Below, piece after piece: positions 1 through 10,000 of a stretch of 64,000 bases of DNA; within the stretch, counting starts at the first letter, position 1; every line of letters begins with the position of its first letter. The notes beneath the pieces are model-generated. The model was given only the letters and a program-made list of their open reading frames with translations. It did not search any database and had not been told where the DNA came from. The DNA is taken from contig JBCCJA010000011.1 in assembly GCA_039045975.1 (NCBI GenBank), positions 1 to 64,000 of the forward strand. Direction: 5' to 3'. Position numbers and translations under genes: made by a program. The stretch comes from JBCCJA01 sp039045975. GTDB taxonomy: Bacteria > Planctomycetota > Planctomycetia > Planctomycetales > Planctomycetaceae.

Positions 1-222
1 CTCGAATTCACGGCTAAAGCGGTTCGGACGGCAAGGAGCCGGCTGAATGTCAGTCAATCGCTATTTGCTGATTTTCTAGGCGTCTCGGTTTCCACTGTTC
101 AAGACTGGGAGCAGGGAAGAAGGAGTCCTAAAGATATTGCATGTAGAATGATGGAAGAAATACTAACCAATCCATCGTATTGGAAGAAAAGGTTTCGTGA
201 GTTAGCAACAGTCTCACAATAG
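1..222 (+). CDS. XRE-family helix-turn-helix protein, C-terminal part (antitoxin-like)
   Basis: The frame is open from the window edge to a TAG at 220-222, so the 5' end is missing. The 73 visible residues contain a Cro/C1-type helix-turn-helix (VSQSLFADFLGVSVSTVQDW) followed by the family's EQGRRSP turn and a short basic tail. This layout is typical of small DNA-binding antitoxins of type II toxin-antitoxin pairs (HigA/NadS-like), where the antitoxin autorepresses its operon; the toxin would lie to the left, outside the window. The DNA is AT-rich (21 of 60 G+C at 121-180), unlike the core genes, which suggests acquired DNA. A stand-alone regulator is equally possible. Confidence 0.65.
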   Translation, partial: LEFTAKAVRTARSRLNVSQSLFADFLGVSVSTVQDWEQGRRSPKDIACRMMEEILTNPSYWKKRFRELATVSQ

Positions 223-401
223 AGATTCGCATTCCGTGGATGGTCCGGTCGCAGCAACGGCCGGGCCACAAAGCTTTAAAAATTATCTGCACATTTTCGG
301 CAATACTTGTTTTTTAACGATTTATGATGTGGGTCGATTGAACTAGATTCGAGTCGTGAAGTGAAAAACGACCGTGTGCTCCGGCGGGTAGCACTGGTCG
401 T

Positions 402-423
402 CAGCTAGCGAGAGCGTTAGCTG
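402..423. repeat. small hairpin, 9-base arms
   Basis: Arms CAGCTAGCG and CGTTAGCTG surround the loop AGAG, with one G-T pair. It sits near the point where AT-rich DNA changes to GC-rich DNA. No T tract follows, so a terminator role is not supported. Confidence 0.4.
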
Positions 424-792
424 GTTGAAATTGCTGGTCCTTGCGGCAGATGGCTGAGCGGCGTCCAGGTCGCGAAGCGGCAAACGGCCGCATAATTGGG
501 TCATCAGCACGGCCGACATCGCGACACGTCACCGCTGGCGACCTCTTCACCTCCGGACACGGCCCGGGGCACCTGAGACCTAACGCCCACGGCCCCCGTC
601 GGATCACCCGATCCCGAATCGAAAAAGGCCTCCCTGCCCTCCAGCCTCATCCGTGAGGGGTTCGTCTCTGCCCGCTCGTTTCGCCGACACCGCATCTGCC
701 CGACACAACACCCTCGGCCCGGTCGCGACCCGCGCCGAACTCTCATCCCGTCACCGGCACCCCCGCCGCGGAGAGCCGAAGGTCACGAACAC

Positions 793-840
793 CGAGGGGC
801 GGCATCGCGGCTTCCCGTGCCGGTCACCTGCCGCCCCTCG
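793..840. repeat. 12-bp perfect inverted repeat downstream of nrdA
   Basis: CGAGGGGCGGCA at 793-804 pairs perfectly with TGCCGCCCCTCG at 829-840 across a 24-base loop. It lies about 55 bases past the nrdA stop on the minus strand. There is no T tract, so it could be an mRNA 3'-end stabiliser or a Rho-assisted end, but not a classical intrinsic terminator. Confidence 0.4.
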
Positions 841-894
841 CGCGTCGTGTTTCCTTCTCTTCACCTACCGGAGGGCTGACGCCCGCCGCTCGCC

Positions 895-3831
895 TTATTG
901 GCACGCCTCGCAGTCGGGGTTGTTGGGGTCGCAGGCTTCGCCTTCCGGGACGGCGTTGGCCGTGAAGTCTTCGGGGGACGACGCCGTGACCGGGGCGGCC
1001 GTGCCGCCGGCGGGGGCGGCGACCGCCGTCTGCGACGGGGCCGGCTCCGTCGCCCGGTCGACGCGGATCTGGCTCGACTCGCTCTTGTTCTTCATCCAGC
1101 GGGGCTGGATGCCGAATTTGTTGATGTCGACCGTCGACTTCTCGATCTGCGTCGCGGCGAGCGTCCGCAGGTAGTAGGTCGTCTTCAGGCCCCACTCCCA
1201 CGCCTCCATATACATCCCGGCCAGCTTCTTGCCGCTCGGGGCCGCCATGTAGAGGTTCAGGCTCTGGCCCTGGTCGATCCACTTCTGCCGCCGGGCGGCA
1301 CACTCCAGCAGCCACCGCGGCTCGACCTCGAAGGCGGTCTGGTAGCGGGCCTTGATGTCGTCCGGGATGCCAGGGATCTCGGCCAGCGAGCCGTCGTAAT
1401 ATTTGATCGCCTCGAGCAGGTCGGCACACCACATGCCGCGTTCCTTGAACTCGTTGACGAGCTCGATGTTCGTCTGCGTGAACTCGCCCGAGAGGTTCGA
1501 TTTCACGTAGAGCAATTTATAGTTCGGCTCGATCGACTGGGTGACGCCGATGATCGTGCTGATCGTCGCCGTCGGGGCGATCGCCATGACGTTCGAGTTC
1601 CGCATGCCGTGCTCCGCGACGGCCCGGCGGACGGGGTTCCAGTCGAGACGTGCCGCATGGTCGACCCGGAGGGGGACCCCCCGCTCCTCCTCCAGGAGGT
1701 CGACGGTGTCGATCGGCAACAGGCCGCGGTCCCACTTCGATCCTTCGTAGGACGGGTAACGGCCCCGCTCTTTGGCGAGTTCGGTCGAGGCGAGGATGGC
1801 GTGATAACTCACGGCCTCCATCGACTCGTCGGCGAACTCGACGGCGCCCTCGCTGGCGTAGGACAGGCCTAACGCACTGAGGGCGTCCTGGAACCCCATC
1901 ACGCCGAGCCCGACGGGGCGATGCCGACTGTTTGCATTCGCAGCTTCGGGTGTCGGGTAATAGTTCACATCTATGACGTTGTCCAGCATCCGCAGGGCGG
2001 TGCGGATCGTCGCGCCGAGCCGCTCGAAGTCGAAGACGCCGTCGACGACGTGGGCCCGCAGGTTGATCGAGCCGAGGTTGCAGACGGCCGTCTCGTCCCG
2101 GCTGGTGTTAAGCAGAATCTCGGTGCAGAGGTTCGAGCTGTGGACGACGCCGGTGTGGTCCTGCGGGCTGCGGACGTTGGACGGGTCTTTAAAGGTGATC
2201 CACGGGTGGCCGGTTTCGAAGACGCGGGTGAGCATTTTCCGCCACAGCTCGACGGCGGGGAGCCGGCGGAAGAGTTTAATTTTCCCCTCATCGGCGAGCT
2301 TTTCGTAATGCTCGTAGCGTTCCTCGAACGCCTTGCCGTAGAGGTCGTGCAGGTCGGGGACGTCGTCGGGGCTGAACAGCGTCCAGTCTTGCTCCTCGCG
2401 GACCCGCTTCATGAACAGGTCGGGAATCCAGTTCGCCGTGTGCATGTCGTGCGTGCGGCGGCGGTCGTCCCCGGTATTCTTGCGGAGGTCGAGGAATTCC
2501 TCGACGTCGAGGTGCCACGTCTCGAGATAAGAGCAGACGGCCCCCTTCCGCTTGCCGCCCTGGTTGACGGCGATCGCGGTGTCGTTGACGACCTTGAGGA
2601 ACGGGATGACGCCCTGGCTCTTGCCGTTCGTGCCTTTGATGTGGCTGTTGGTGGCCCGGATGTTGGTCCAGTCGTTGCCGAGACCGCCGGCCCACTTCGA
2701 CAGCTTCGCGTTGTCGGCGACCGACTTAAAGATGTGGTCGAGGTCGTCCTGCACCGTCGTGAGGTAGCAGCTCGACAACTGCGGGTGCAGCGTGCCGGCG
2801 TTGAACAGCGTCGGGGTTGCCGACGTGAAGCGGAAGCTGGAGAGGATCTGATAAAACTCGATCGCCTTGTCGTCGCGGCACGTCGCGTCCTCGGCGACGG
2901 CGAGGCCCATCGCGACCCGCATCCAGAAATATTGCGGCGTCTCGATCCGCCGCCCGTCGACGTGGAGCAGATAGCGGTCGTAAATCGTCTGCAGGCCGAG
3001 GTATTTAAAGAGCTCGTCGCGCAACGGATCGATCGCGACCGACAGCTTCGCGAGGTCGAACTCCCGCAGCTTCGGGTCGAGCCGTTCGGCATCGACACCG
3101 TCAATTAAGTAATGTTGGAAGCGGCGGCGATATTCGGCGTCGAGGTCGCCTGCGGCGTAGTGGCGGCCGAGCGCCTCGGTGTGGATGACCATCCGGATGA
3201 GGCGAGACGCGACGGTGTCGTAGGCCGGGTCGCGTTCGATGCGGCTGCGGGCGGAAAGGATCATCGCCCGCATCAGTTCCTCGCGGGTGATGCCGTCGTA
3301 GACGCTCCGCATGACGTCTTCGAGGAGCTCTTCGACCGGGCAGTCGGCTTCGAGCCCGCGGCAGGCCTCGCCGAGCCGGCGGCGGACGCGGGCGGCGTCG
3401 AAGGGGACACGGCTGCCGTCGCCGAGGTCGACATGGACCGACGCGGCGGCCGGCTTCGGCGGCTCTTCGCCGACGACCTCTTCGACCGGGAGCAGGGCGC
3501 GGCGTTTCGCCCGCTCGGCGCGATACACGATGTAGCGTCGGGCGACGCGGAAGTGCCCGTGCCGCATCAGGCCCATTTCGACGAAGTCTTGGATCTTCTC
3601 GACTTCGACGCCGCCGGCGGCCGCGGCGAGCGGGGCGACCTCGTCGGTCACCTCCTCAGAGATCTGCGTGATGTGGTTCAGCAGCTCGTCGTCGAGTGGC
3701 TGCCCGTCGGCGAGATTCTGTTCGGCACGGAACGCCTTCGTGACGGCGACTTCGATGAAGTCTCGGTCGAATTCGGCGACCCGGCCGTCACGCTTTTTGA
3801 CCGACCAACCGTCCGTGACACGCTGGATCAT
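895..3831 (-). CDS. nrdA: ribonucleoside-diphosphate reductase, alpha subunit (class I)
   Basis: Large catalytic subunit of aerobic class I ribonucleotide reductase, which reduces NDPs to dNDPs. The 978 residues carry two ATP-cone allosteric domains (about 8-100 and 130-220) and then the ten-stranded barrel. Visible catalytic residues are SSCYL near 352 (first redox Cys), NLCTEI near 567 (radical Cys with its Asn and Glu), AVCNLGSINL (second redox Cys) and the YYLR tyrosine pair of the radical path. The C-terminal tail CDPNNPDCEACQ holds the shuttle cysteines. I prefer the ATG at 3831 because GAGGA lies six bases upstream; an in-frame ATG at 3837 directly abuts that site. No nrdB is adjacent, which is unusual but known where the subunits are encoded apart. 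Confidence 0.96.
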   Translation of the reverse strand: MIQRVTDGWSVKKRDGRVAEFDRDFIEVAVTKAFRAEQNLADGQPLDDELLNHITQISEEVTDEVAPLAAAAGGVEVEKIQDFVEMGLMRHGHFRVARRYIVYRAERAKRRALLPVEEVVGEEPPKPAAASVHVDLGDGSRVPFDAARVRRRLGEACRGLEADCPVEELLEDVMRSVYDGITREELMRAMILSARSRIERDPAYDTVASRLIRMVIHTEALGRHYAAGDLDAEYRRRFQHYLIDGVDAERLDPKLREFDLAKLSVAIDPLRDELFKYLGLQTIYDRYLLHVDGRRIETPQYFWMRVAMGLAVAEDATCRDDKAIEFYQILSSFRFTSATPTLFNAGTLHPQLSSCYLTTVQDDLDHIFKSVADNAKLSKWAGGLGNDWTNIRATNSHIKGTNGKSQGVIPFLKVVNDTAIAVNQGGKRKGAVCSYLETWHLDVEEFLDLRKNTGDDRRRTHDMHTANWIPDLFMKRVREEQDWTLFSPDDVPDLHDLYGKAFEERYEHYEKLADEGKIKLFRRLPAVELWRKMLTRVFETGHPWITFKDPSNVRSPQDHTGVVHSSNLCTEILLNTSRDETAVCNLGSINLRAHVVDGVFDFERLGATIRTALRMLDNVIDVNYYPTPEAANANSRHRPVGLGVMGFQDALSALGLSYASEGAVEFADESMEAVSYHAILASTELAKERGRYPSYEGSKWDRGLLPIDTVDLLEEERGVPLRVDHAARLDWNPVRRAVAEHGMRNSNVMAIAPTATISTIIGVTQSIEPNYKLLYVKSNLSGEFTQTNIELVNEFKERGMWCADLLEAIKYYDGSLAEIPGIPDDIKARYQTAFEVEPRWLLECAARRQKWIDQGQSLNLYMAAPSGKKLAGMYMEAWEWGLKTTYYLRTLAATQIEKSTVDINKFGIQPRWMKNKSESSQIRVDRATEPAPSQTAVAAPAGGTAAPVTASSPEDFTANAVPEGEACDPNNPDCEACQ

Positions 3832-3922
3832 CGCCATTCCTCGTTGGGGGTTCGTTCCTGAACCGCGGTTCCGCGGCGGTCATGCCGCGATGTCAGCCGG
3901 CATCCGCGTCAACCGAAGCCGA

Positions 3923-3942
3923 CCACTACATATGGGGGTATT
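3923..3942. promoter_or_regulatory. possible NrdR-like box upstream of nrdA
   Basis: About 95 bases upstream of nrdA lies an AT-centred, partly symmetric site (CACTACATATGGGGG) that on the minus strand reads roughly CCCCCATATGTAGTG, the general shape of NrdR boxes. NrdR normally binds two boxes about three helical turns apart, and I could not find a convincing partner. Treat as a weak candidate. Confidence 0.2.
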
Positions 3943-4263
3943 CGACCTCGCGTCGGCATGGTGTTCAATTGATTCGCACAGGTTTGAAAAACCCATGAAA
4001 ATCACTGTGATGGCCGGGACGCCGGACATCTCGCCAAACGAGGGGTGCCCAATATAGGGCGGTCATGGAGGTGGTCAACACCAAATCATGGGCTTTCGGG
4101 GCCGGAAAACTTTGCGAAAAGTGTATCCGAGGGAGGGATTCGGCTTGCCGGTCGGGTCGTCAAGTCAAAGAAGAGGGCGGCCGTCGTGCCGACGGCCGCC
4201 GTTCGCAACATCTGGGGCCGGTATTTTCGGGTTTCGGCCTTGGTTTTTCCCGATCTTGTGGCC

Positions 4264-6078
4264 TCAACGCCACTCGAGAATGCCGAACAGGCCCTCCCGA
4301 TTTTTCAGTCGGCCCGGGATCGCGAGCAGCCGTTCGCGATAGACCGACAGCGTGATGCCCCCGCCGAACAAGACCGCCCCGCCGGCGATCAGGTAGGTCG
4401 CGACGTTTTGCAGGCGGTCGGGCACGTCGAGGTAACAGACGAGCGTCAGCACGTAGACCGCGGTCATCGACGCCCCGGTGAACGTCGTCACGCGGATCCG
4501 GCAGAGCGTGCCGGCGGCGAGCAGCCCCAGCGCGACCGCCAACGCGACCGGTTCGTGGGCGATCGACCACACGCTGCCCGGGTCGGCGACGCCGATGCGG
4601 ACGCCCAGCAGGCCGATCAGCAGGGGAGCCGCGACCAGCAGGGAGCCGGCCCACAGCCCGAGCGTGACGACGCCGTCACGGCGTCCGGTCTGTTCGCGGC
4701 GCCAGCCGATGTGGGCGGCGACGAGCGAGACAGCCCCGGCAAGCACGCAACCGAGTTCGAACTTCTGCGGGCCGGTCAGGGGACTGTTGATCTGCACGAC
4801 GGCGGCGGCACAGAGCCCCTGCAGGACGGCCATCGCGACGTGCCCGCGACGCGTCCCGCCGGTCGCCCACGCCGCCGCCGACAGCGTCGCGGCCGTCATC
4901 CCGCCAAGGAAGACGACGTGTCCGAGGGCCGTCGCGCCGTCGGTGATGCGGTTCAGCGTCAGCAGCACCGTGCCGAGTCCGGCGAGCACGATCAGCCCGT
5001 CGCCGACGGGGCGGACGGCCGACGGATTTTTATCTTTCTTGCCGTCGTTACCTCGGTCGAGGCGGACGGAGGCGGCGACCGTCGCGAAACCGGCGGCGGC
5101 GAGCAGGCCGAGGGTCAGGTGCGCGGTTAAGTTAATATTAAGAATGTCGACGCCGACGAGGGCCGCCCAGGTCAGGCACAAGATCGAGAGCGTCAGCGAC
5201 CTGCCGGACCGATCGGCCGCCGCGTGCGAGTAGGCGAAGCCGTAGGCCCCGGCGGAGATCAGTCCGAGGGCGGCCCACTTCAGTGACGTGACCGTCGCGA
5301 CGTCGGTCGGGACGAACTCCCAGGGGAACGAAATAAAGAAGTCACGCCCGGCCAGCAGGCCCGAGACGCGTCCGCCGAGCAGGACGAGCAGGCCCGACGT
5401 CAACGCCACCTGTCCGGCGTGGAAGAACGCGCGGCCGAACCGTTTCCGGCCGAACGGCCCGTCCACGTCGGCGAAGGCCCGCTCGGCGTGGATCGCGATC
5501 AGTCCGACGGCGGTCAGTAACGCCGACGGCGCGATGACTTCATAAAACCGGTCGACCCGCTGGTCGGCCAGTATTAAGAGTCCGGTCATCGAGGCCCCGC
5601 CGACGATCGCGTACGCGAAGTTCGGGTCGCGGAGCAGGGTGCCGCTCACGGCGTAGACCGCACAGATCATCGTCGCCGGGATCCATAACTGACCGCCCTC
5701 GCCGAGCGAGATCAGGCCCTGCGCGTCGTAGAACCAGAGGTTGAGCGGCATGACCGCGGCGGCGAGCAAGGCGATCCCGCGGCCGGCCGTTTCGTAGCGG
5801 GTGCCGCGTCCGAGCCAGACGCCGGCGGCGAGCAACGCGAGGTTCGACGCGCCGAGCGTCGTCGCGGTCACGACCGGGTTCTCGAACACGCCGACCGCCC
5901 ACAGCCAGATCACCAGCCCGGCGACGAGCAGCCCGCCGCCGGAGCCCATCAGCACGCGGATCCCCCGCGGGTCGAGCAGCCGCTCGATCAGGGAAGGGCT
6001 GGGCGGCGCCTCGCCCGCGGAGACGTGGTCGAAGTCGGCAGGGTCCCATTCGTCGTCGTGATCGGGTTTCGCGGGCAT
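4264..6078 (-). CDS. polytopic inner-membrane protein of unknown function
   Basis: A 604-residue protein with an acidic cytosolic N-terminus (about 45 residues, DDEWDPADFDHVS) followed by a dozen or more hydrophobic helices separated by short loops. The first clear helix is GGLLVAGLVIWLWAVGVF. I recognise no enzymatic motif, and the pattern resembles DUF2157-like predicted membrane proteins only loosely. The ATG at 6078 is preceded by GGAAG five bases upstream; a longer in-frame start at 6135 would overlap the tetR stop and adds a non-conserved-looking leader. The gene is 53 bases downstream of a TetR regulator on the same strand, which may control it. Confidence 0.75.
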   Translation of the reverse strand: MPAKPDHDDEWDPADFDHVSAGEAPPSPSLIERLLDPRGIRVLMGSGGGLLVAGLVIWLWAVGVFENPVVTATTLGASNLALLAAGVWLGRGTRYETAGRGIALLAAAVMPLNLWFYDAQGLISLGEGGQLWIPATMICAVYAVSGTLLRDPNFAYAIVGGASMTGLLILADQRVDRFYEVIAPSALLTAVGLIAIHAERAFADVDGPFGRKRFGRAFFHAGQVALTSGLLVLLGGRVSGLLAGRDFFISFPWEFVPTDVATVTSLKWAALGLISAGAYGFAYSHAAADRSGRSLTLSILCLTWAALVGVDILNINLTAHLTLGLLAAAGFATVAASVRLDRGNDGKKDKNPSAVRPVGDGLIVLAGLGTVLLTLNRITDGATALGHVVFLGGMTAATLSAAAWATGGTRRGHVAMAVLQGLCAAAVVQINSPLTGPQKFELGCVLAGAVSLVAAHIGWRREQTGRRDGVVTLGLWAGSLLVAAPLLIGLLGVRIGVADPGSVWSIAHEPVALAVALGLLAAGTLCRIRVTTFTGASMTAVYVLTLVCYLDVPDRLQNVATYLIAGGAVLFGGGITLSVYRERLLAIPGRLKNREGLFGILEWR

Positions 6079-6131
6079 GGCGGCTTCCAAATCAGAATGA
6101 ATGTTCCAGAATTGGCCAAAAAAGGAACGGG

Positions 6132-6713
6132 TCATCCGAACGCCGCCCGCGCGGACCGTGAAACCGCCGCGAGCAACGCCTCGTTTTTCCCGTTCCTGGC
6201 GATCACCGCCGCGCCGAGCAGGACGGCGATCAGCATGGCCGCTGCGTCCCGGTCGCTCGCCGGCGGGGACCGGTTCAAAACTTTCTCGGTTTTCGCGCCG
6301 AAGACGCCGGTCAGGCGTTCCCAGTAGGCGTTCAGGGTCCGGCCGAGCAGCCCGACGTGACGCGCCCGGTCGGGCGTGGCCGCGTTCTCCAACAGCGTCC
6401 GCAGGTACAGACCGGGCGGCGACGCCGGATCGAACGGCTCGGCCAGAGAGTCGACGAACGCCCCGAGCGCGTCGGCCCCGCCCGAGTCGAACCCGGCGAG
6501 GACCGGATCGACCTCGTCCCGCAGATAGGCCGTCAGGGCCTTCTCGAAGAGGGCGTCTTTGTCGCCGAAGGCGTTGTAGAGGCTCGAACGGCTCAGCCCG
6601 GTCGAAGCGACGAGCTGGGCGAACGTGGTCGCGTCGTACCCGTGACGGCGGAAGGTGTCGACGACGCGTCCGAGGGCGTCGGCTTCGTCGAAGTTCCGGG
6701 GGCGTCCGGCCAT
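6132..6713 (-). CDS. TetR/AcrR-family transcriptional regulator
   Basis: A 193-residue one-component repressor. Residues 1-55 form the TetR DNA-binding domain: basic start MAGRPRNFD, then FRRHGYDATTFAQLVASTG, then SRSSLYNAFGDKDALFEKAL, the recognition helix and following helix. The rest is an alanine-rich helical ligand/dimer domain with no recognisable ligand signature. It lies just upstream of and co-directional with the membrane protein gene ending at 4264, so it may regulate that gene and itself. Confidence 0.92.
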   Translation of the reverse strand: MAGRPRNFDEADALGRVVDTFRRHGYDATTFAQLVASTGLSRSSLYNAFGDKDALFEKALTAYLRDEVDPVLAGFDSGGADALGAFVDSLAEPFDPASPPGLYLRTLLENAATPDRARHVGLLGRTLNAYWERLTGVFGAKTEKVLNRSPPASDRDAAAMLIAVLLGAAVIARNGKNEALLAAVSRSARAAFG

Positions 6714-7000
6714 GCAGCCAATCTGGAATATTTGTTCCTAAATCTCAAGGGGGCGGTTGTGAACCCCCTCACACGCGGCGCCGGGCCGGCTCCGCCCTGC
6801 GTCGGTGGGGCAAGCTGTAACGAATCTCCCGATGGTCCGGGCCACTTCTGACGGTTGTTCCGTCAATGAGCCCCGGGATCGACCTCAGGAGGACGGACGC
6901 GTAGCGCACCGCCGATCAGCAAGACCGGACGTCGACGCACGTCGTCACGCCGGGCAAGGACCGCCCCAGCCCCCGAACCCCCCCAAGGAAGGGACCCCCG

Positions 7001-10000
7001 ATGAACCCGTTGACCCGGCAAACCGCCCTCCGCGGCCTCCTCGCCGCCTCGCTGTTGACCCAATCGATGCTGCCGGCGACGGCGGGCTGGAACCCGTTCA
7101 AGAAAAAGCCACCGAAGACGAAGCCGTCTTCGCGGATCGAGGTTCTGGCGTCGCACATCGACGACCTCGAATCGCAGATCGACGGCTACGGCAGCGTGGT
7201 CCTCAAACAGCCCGACGTCTGGGGCGAGGCACGGTGGACGCGGCACCGGGAGGAGTATGAGCAACAGCTCGCCGAGGAACTCGACAACTTTCAATTCACC
7301 GTCAACGCGAGTATTTCGCAGGCCGACACGGCGTTCTTCTTGAACGCGACCGCGTTGAGCGGCGCGATCGCGCCCGGCGGCGGCGGGGGCGGCGGAGCCG
7401 GCCCCGTCGCGGGCTTGCCTAGCCTCGATTTTCTACTTGCCGACACGCGGCAGGCCCGGATCGACGGGTTTCAGGAAGTCCTCACATCGACGCCGACCGA
7501 CGAGTTGATCGCCGCCATCCGGAACACGGTCAATCCTCCGACGCCGTCGCCGCCACCGGCCGGCCCGGCGATCCCGAACATCAGTGCGGCCGCCCCGTTC
7601 GGCGACGCGTTCCCGCAGCCGCAGTTTCTCGGCCTGCCGACCGGACCGACGATCGTCTCGCCGACGACCGGCAACCCGGTGCAGGGCGTCGCGATCGAGC
7701 CGACGCTGTTCCTCGATCAGCTCTCACGTTACGTCCAAGCGCTCAACCAACTCCGCCGCATCAACGAGGGCGACGACACCGCCGACGCCCCGGGCTACGC
7801 CCTGAACCTGATGCGGATGCCGGCCTCGATCCTGCCGGGCACTTACACCCGGGAGGGCTACGGGGCCGAGGTGCAGGTGACGTTGGAGCCGGAACTGACC
7901 GACTCGTTGTTACCTGAGACATTTAGAGATCTGGTGATCAATGACGTCGTTGATCAGTTGAGTCTGCCGGTGCTGAAGCTGGCAGAGTTTAATCGAGATA
8001 GTATTCTGGACGTGCGCGCCGTCTCCCGGGCGCGTGATGCCGGCAGTCTTAAAAGTGTGCTTGAATCGGCGGGCGGAAACGAGAGTCGGATCACAGTGCC
8101 GTTTATCGCAGCCGCTACGGTTTTATACTACCGATCGTACAAAGAATCCGGTGACGATCTCGTCGGCTTGGTCGCAGGGCAAGTTGATGAAGACGCTTCG
8201 GCCGACATTCAGTCGCTGCAAATGCTTCAATATTTTATTACCAAAGCGATCGGCAAAGCAAAGGATAAAGGTCTCAGCAAGGCTGTGGCGTCCTATGAAA
8301 CCGTAAGGGCAATCTTGGACGATGCGATTAGGAGAGCGCAGCAGTCGGGAGGAGCCGATACAGCATCGCCAAGCGTACCGCCCGAGCCAGCGTCTGTGGT
8401 CGATCGAGCTCGTGTATGGGTCGATGAATTCGGTGAGCTATTTAGGAATATATTGACCGCTAGGCAACTGATTGCAGGCGCCAATACCTTACTCCCGGAT
8501 GCCGGCGGATTCGATCAAGGGGTGCTTTTCGACATCGCATCAGACGAAGTGTTGGATGAAGTTAAGGAAGCATCGGCGCAAGCAATTGCTGATGCCCGAA
8601 CGCGAGCCGCACTCGAAGTGCGCAAGCGTGCTTCGATCGGCGCCACACGCGACCGGGTTGCCCGTTTTGCGGTTCCCGATACGCTCCTCGCCTGTGTGCA
8701 TGGCGAAGACAACCTCTTGGGTCTTGCGACAGACCTCGATCTGTCGAATGCGGCGTCTGAGAACGGCATGTTGCATTTAATAGATTCGCAAGCATTCCTT
8801 CGCGATGAAGCCGAAGCCGCCTATCGCGCGCTGACCGCGTGGGCACAAGATTCGGCTGACCTTTGGCAGGAGTTCGGTCCTGACGTTAAGGACGCGGTCG
8901 CCAAAATAGGACGGGCGACATCGTTGCCGACGAGTGGCCGTCCCGCGGATGGCAGCGTGATTTCGCCGCTTGAGATCGCACGACTCCGTGAGAAGTTCCG
9001 CGATCGATTGAAAGAACTGTTCATTTTCTCCGAGGTGCCTGGCTTCGGCCGAAACGTTGAACAGCTCGCGACGTGTAATACGCGGACGATTGAAGCCCTG
9101 ATGTGGGCCATTATTGTTGAGTCGGCTTTGCTTTCCGACCACCTCAATGAGGACATGAAGCGGACCGACGACGAGAAGAGCTGCTGCTTTTATCCAGGCG
9201 AACTCACGTTCTACGGCAACACTGACCATCAGCCGTCTACCGAGGCTCGGGAGGTCTTCAACCAGTACGTAAAATGCAAGTACCCGATCCACGTCTTCGC
9301 GATCGACCCGCAGACGCAGGATCAAAACGTGCGGGACGCATTCGCGCGGCGGCGGGAGACGCAGTTGGCGCTCTCGTTGGCGTTCGCCGGCGGACAGGTC
9401 AACGCGGAGAACTTTTCGCGGTTCGCCCGTCGACTCGATTTCCAGTTGGAGACGGTGGCACTCAACCGGACCGTCGTCGGTTTTTCGCACGGCGAGGACA
9501 CGTTCGGCTGGCGGTTCTTCCCCCGCGTTCAGACCCCACCCGTCGAGTCGAACCTGGAAGTCCTCTTTCGCGAGCAGTTGCTCGGTGCGCCCGACCGCGA
9601 TCGTGACCTCAGCCGACGTCAGATCGAGCCGGGGCCGCGGGAGCTGCTCGCGATCGTCATCATGCCGTCGTTCGTTCCGCATTTGCGGATGGACGTGAAG
9701 ACGAACTGGTTCGAACTGACCGACCCGAAAGAGAAGTTGTTCGACCTGCAGGATTCGGTCCGTCTCGGACGCGATCTTAATTATCTGCGGCAGTGCAAGG
9801 CCGACCTCGCGTCCGGGGACCGGTTCGCCCGCCCGGGCGACGCCCGGCGGCTGATGAAGGCGATCGACGGGCTCGAGAAGCGACTCCCGCTGCAGGAGAC
9901 GCTGGTCAAGATCCCGATCGAGAACACGCTCGGCGGCTTCCAGCTGTTCGGTCGCGGGACGCGGAGTCTCGGGCCGGAACTGCTCGACTACTACGGCGAC

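Larger units (their letters stand above)
223..894. other. gene-free stretch between the HTH gene and nrdA
   Basis: No convincing gene is present. Bases 223-360 remain AT-rich like the HTH gene, then composition returns to high GC. Two inverted repeats are visible, at 402-423 and 793-840, and are listed separately. Open frames here are arginine/proline-rich and look like GC-driven noise. Confidence 0.6.
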
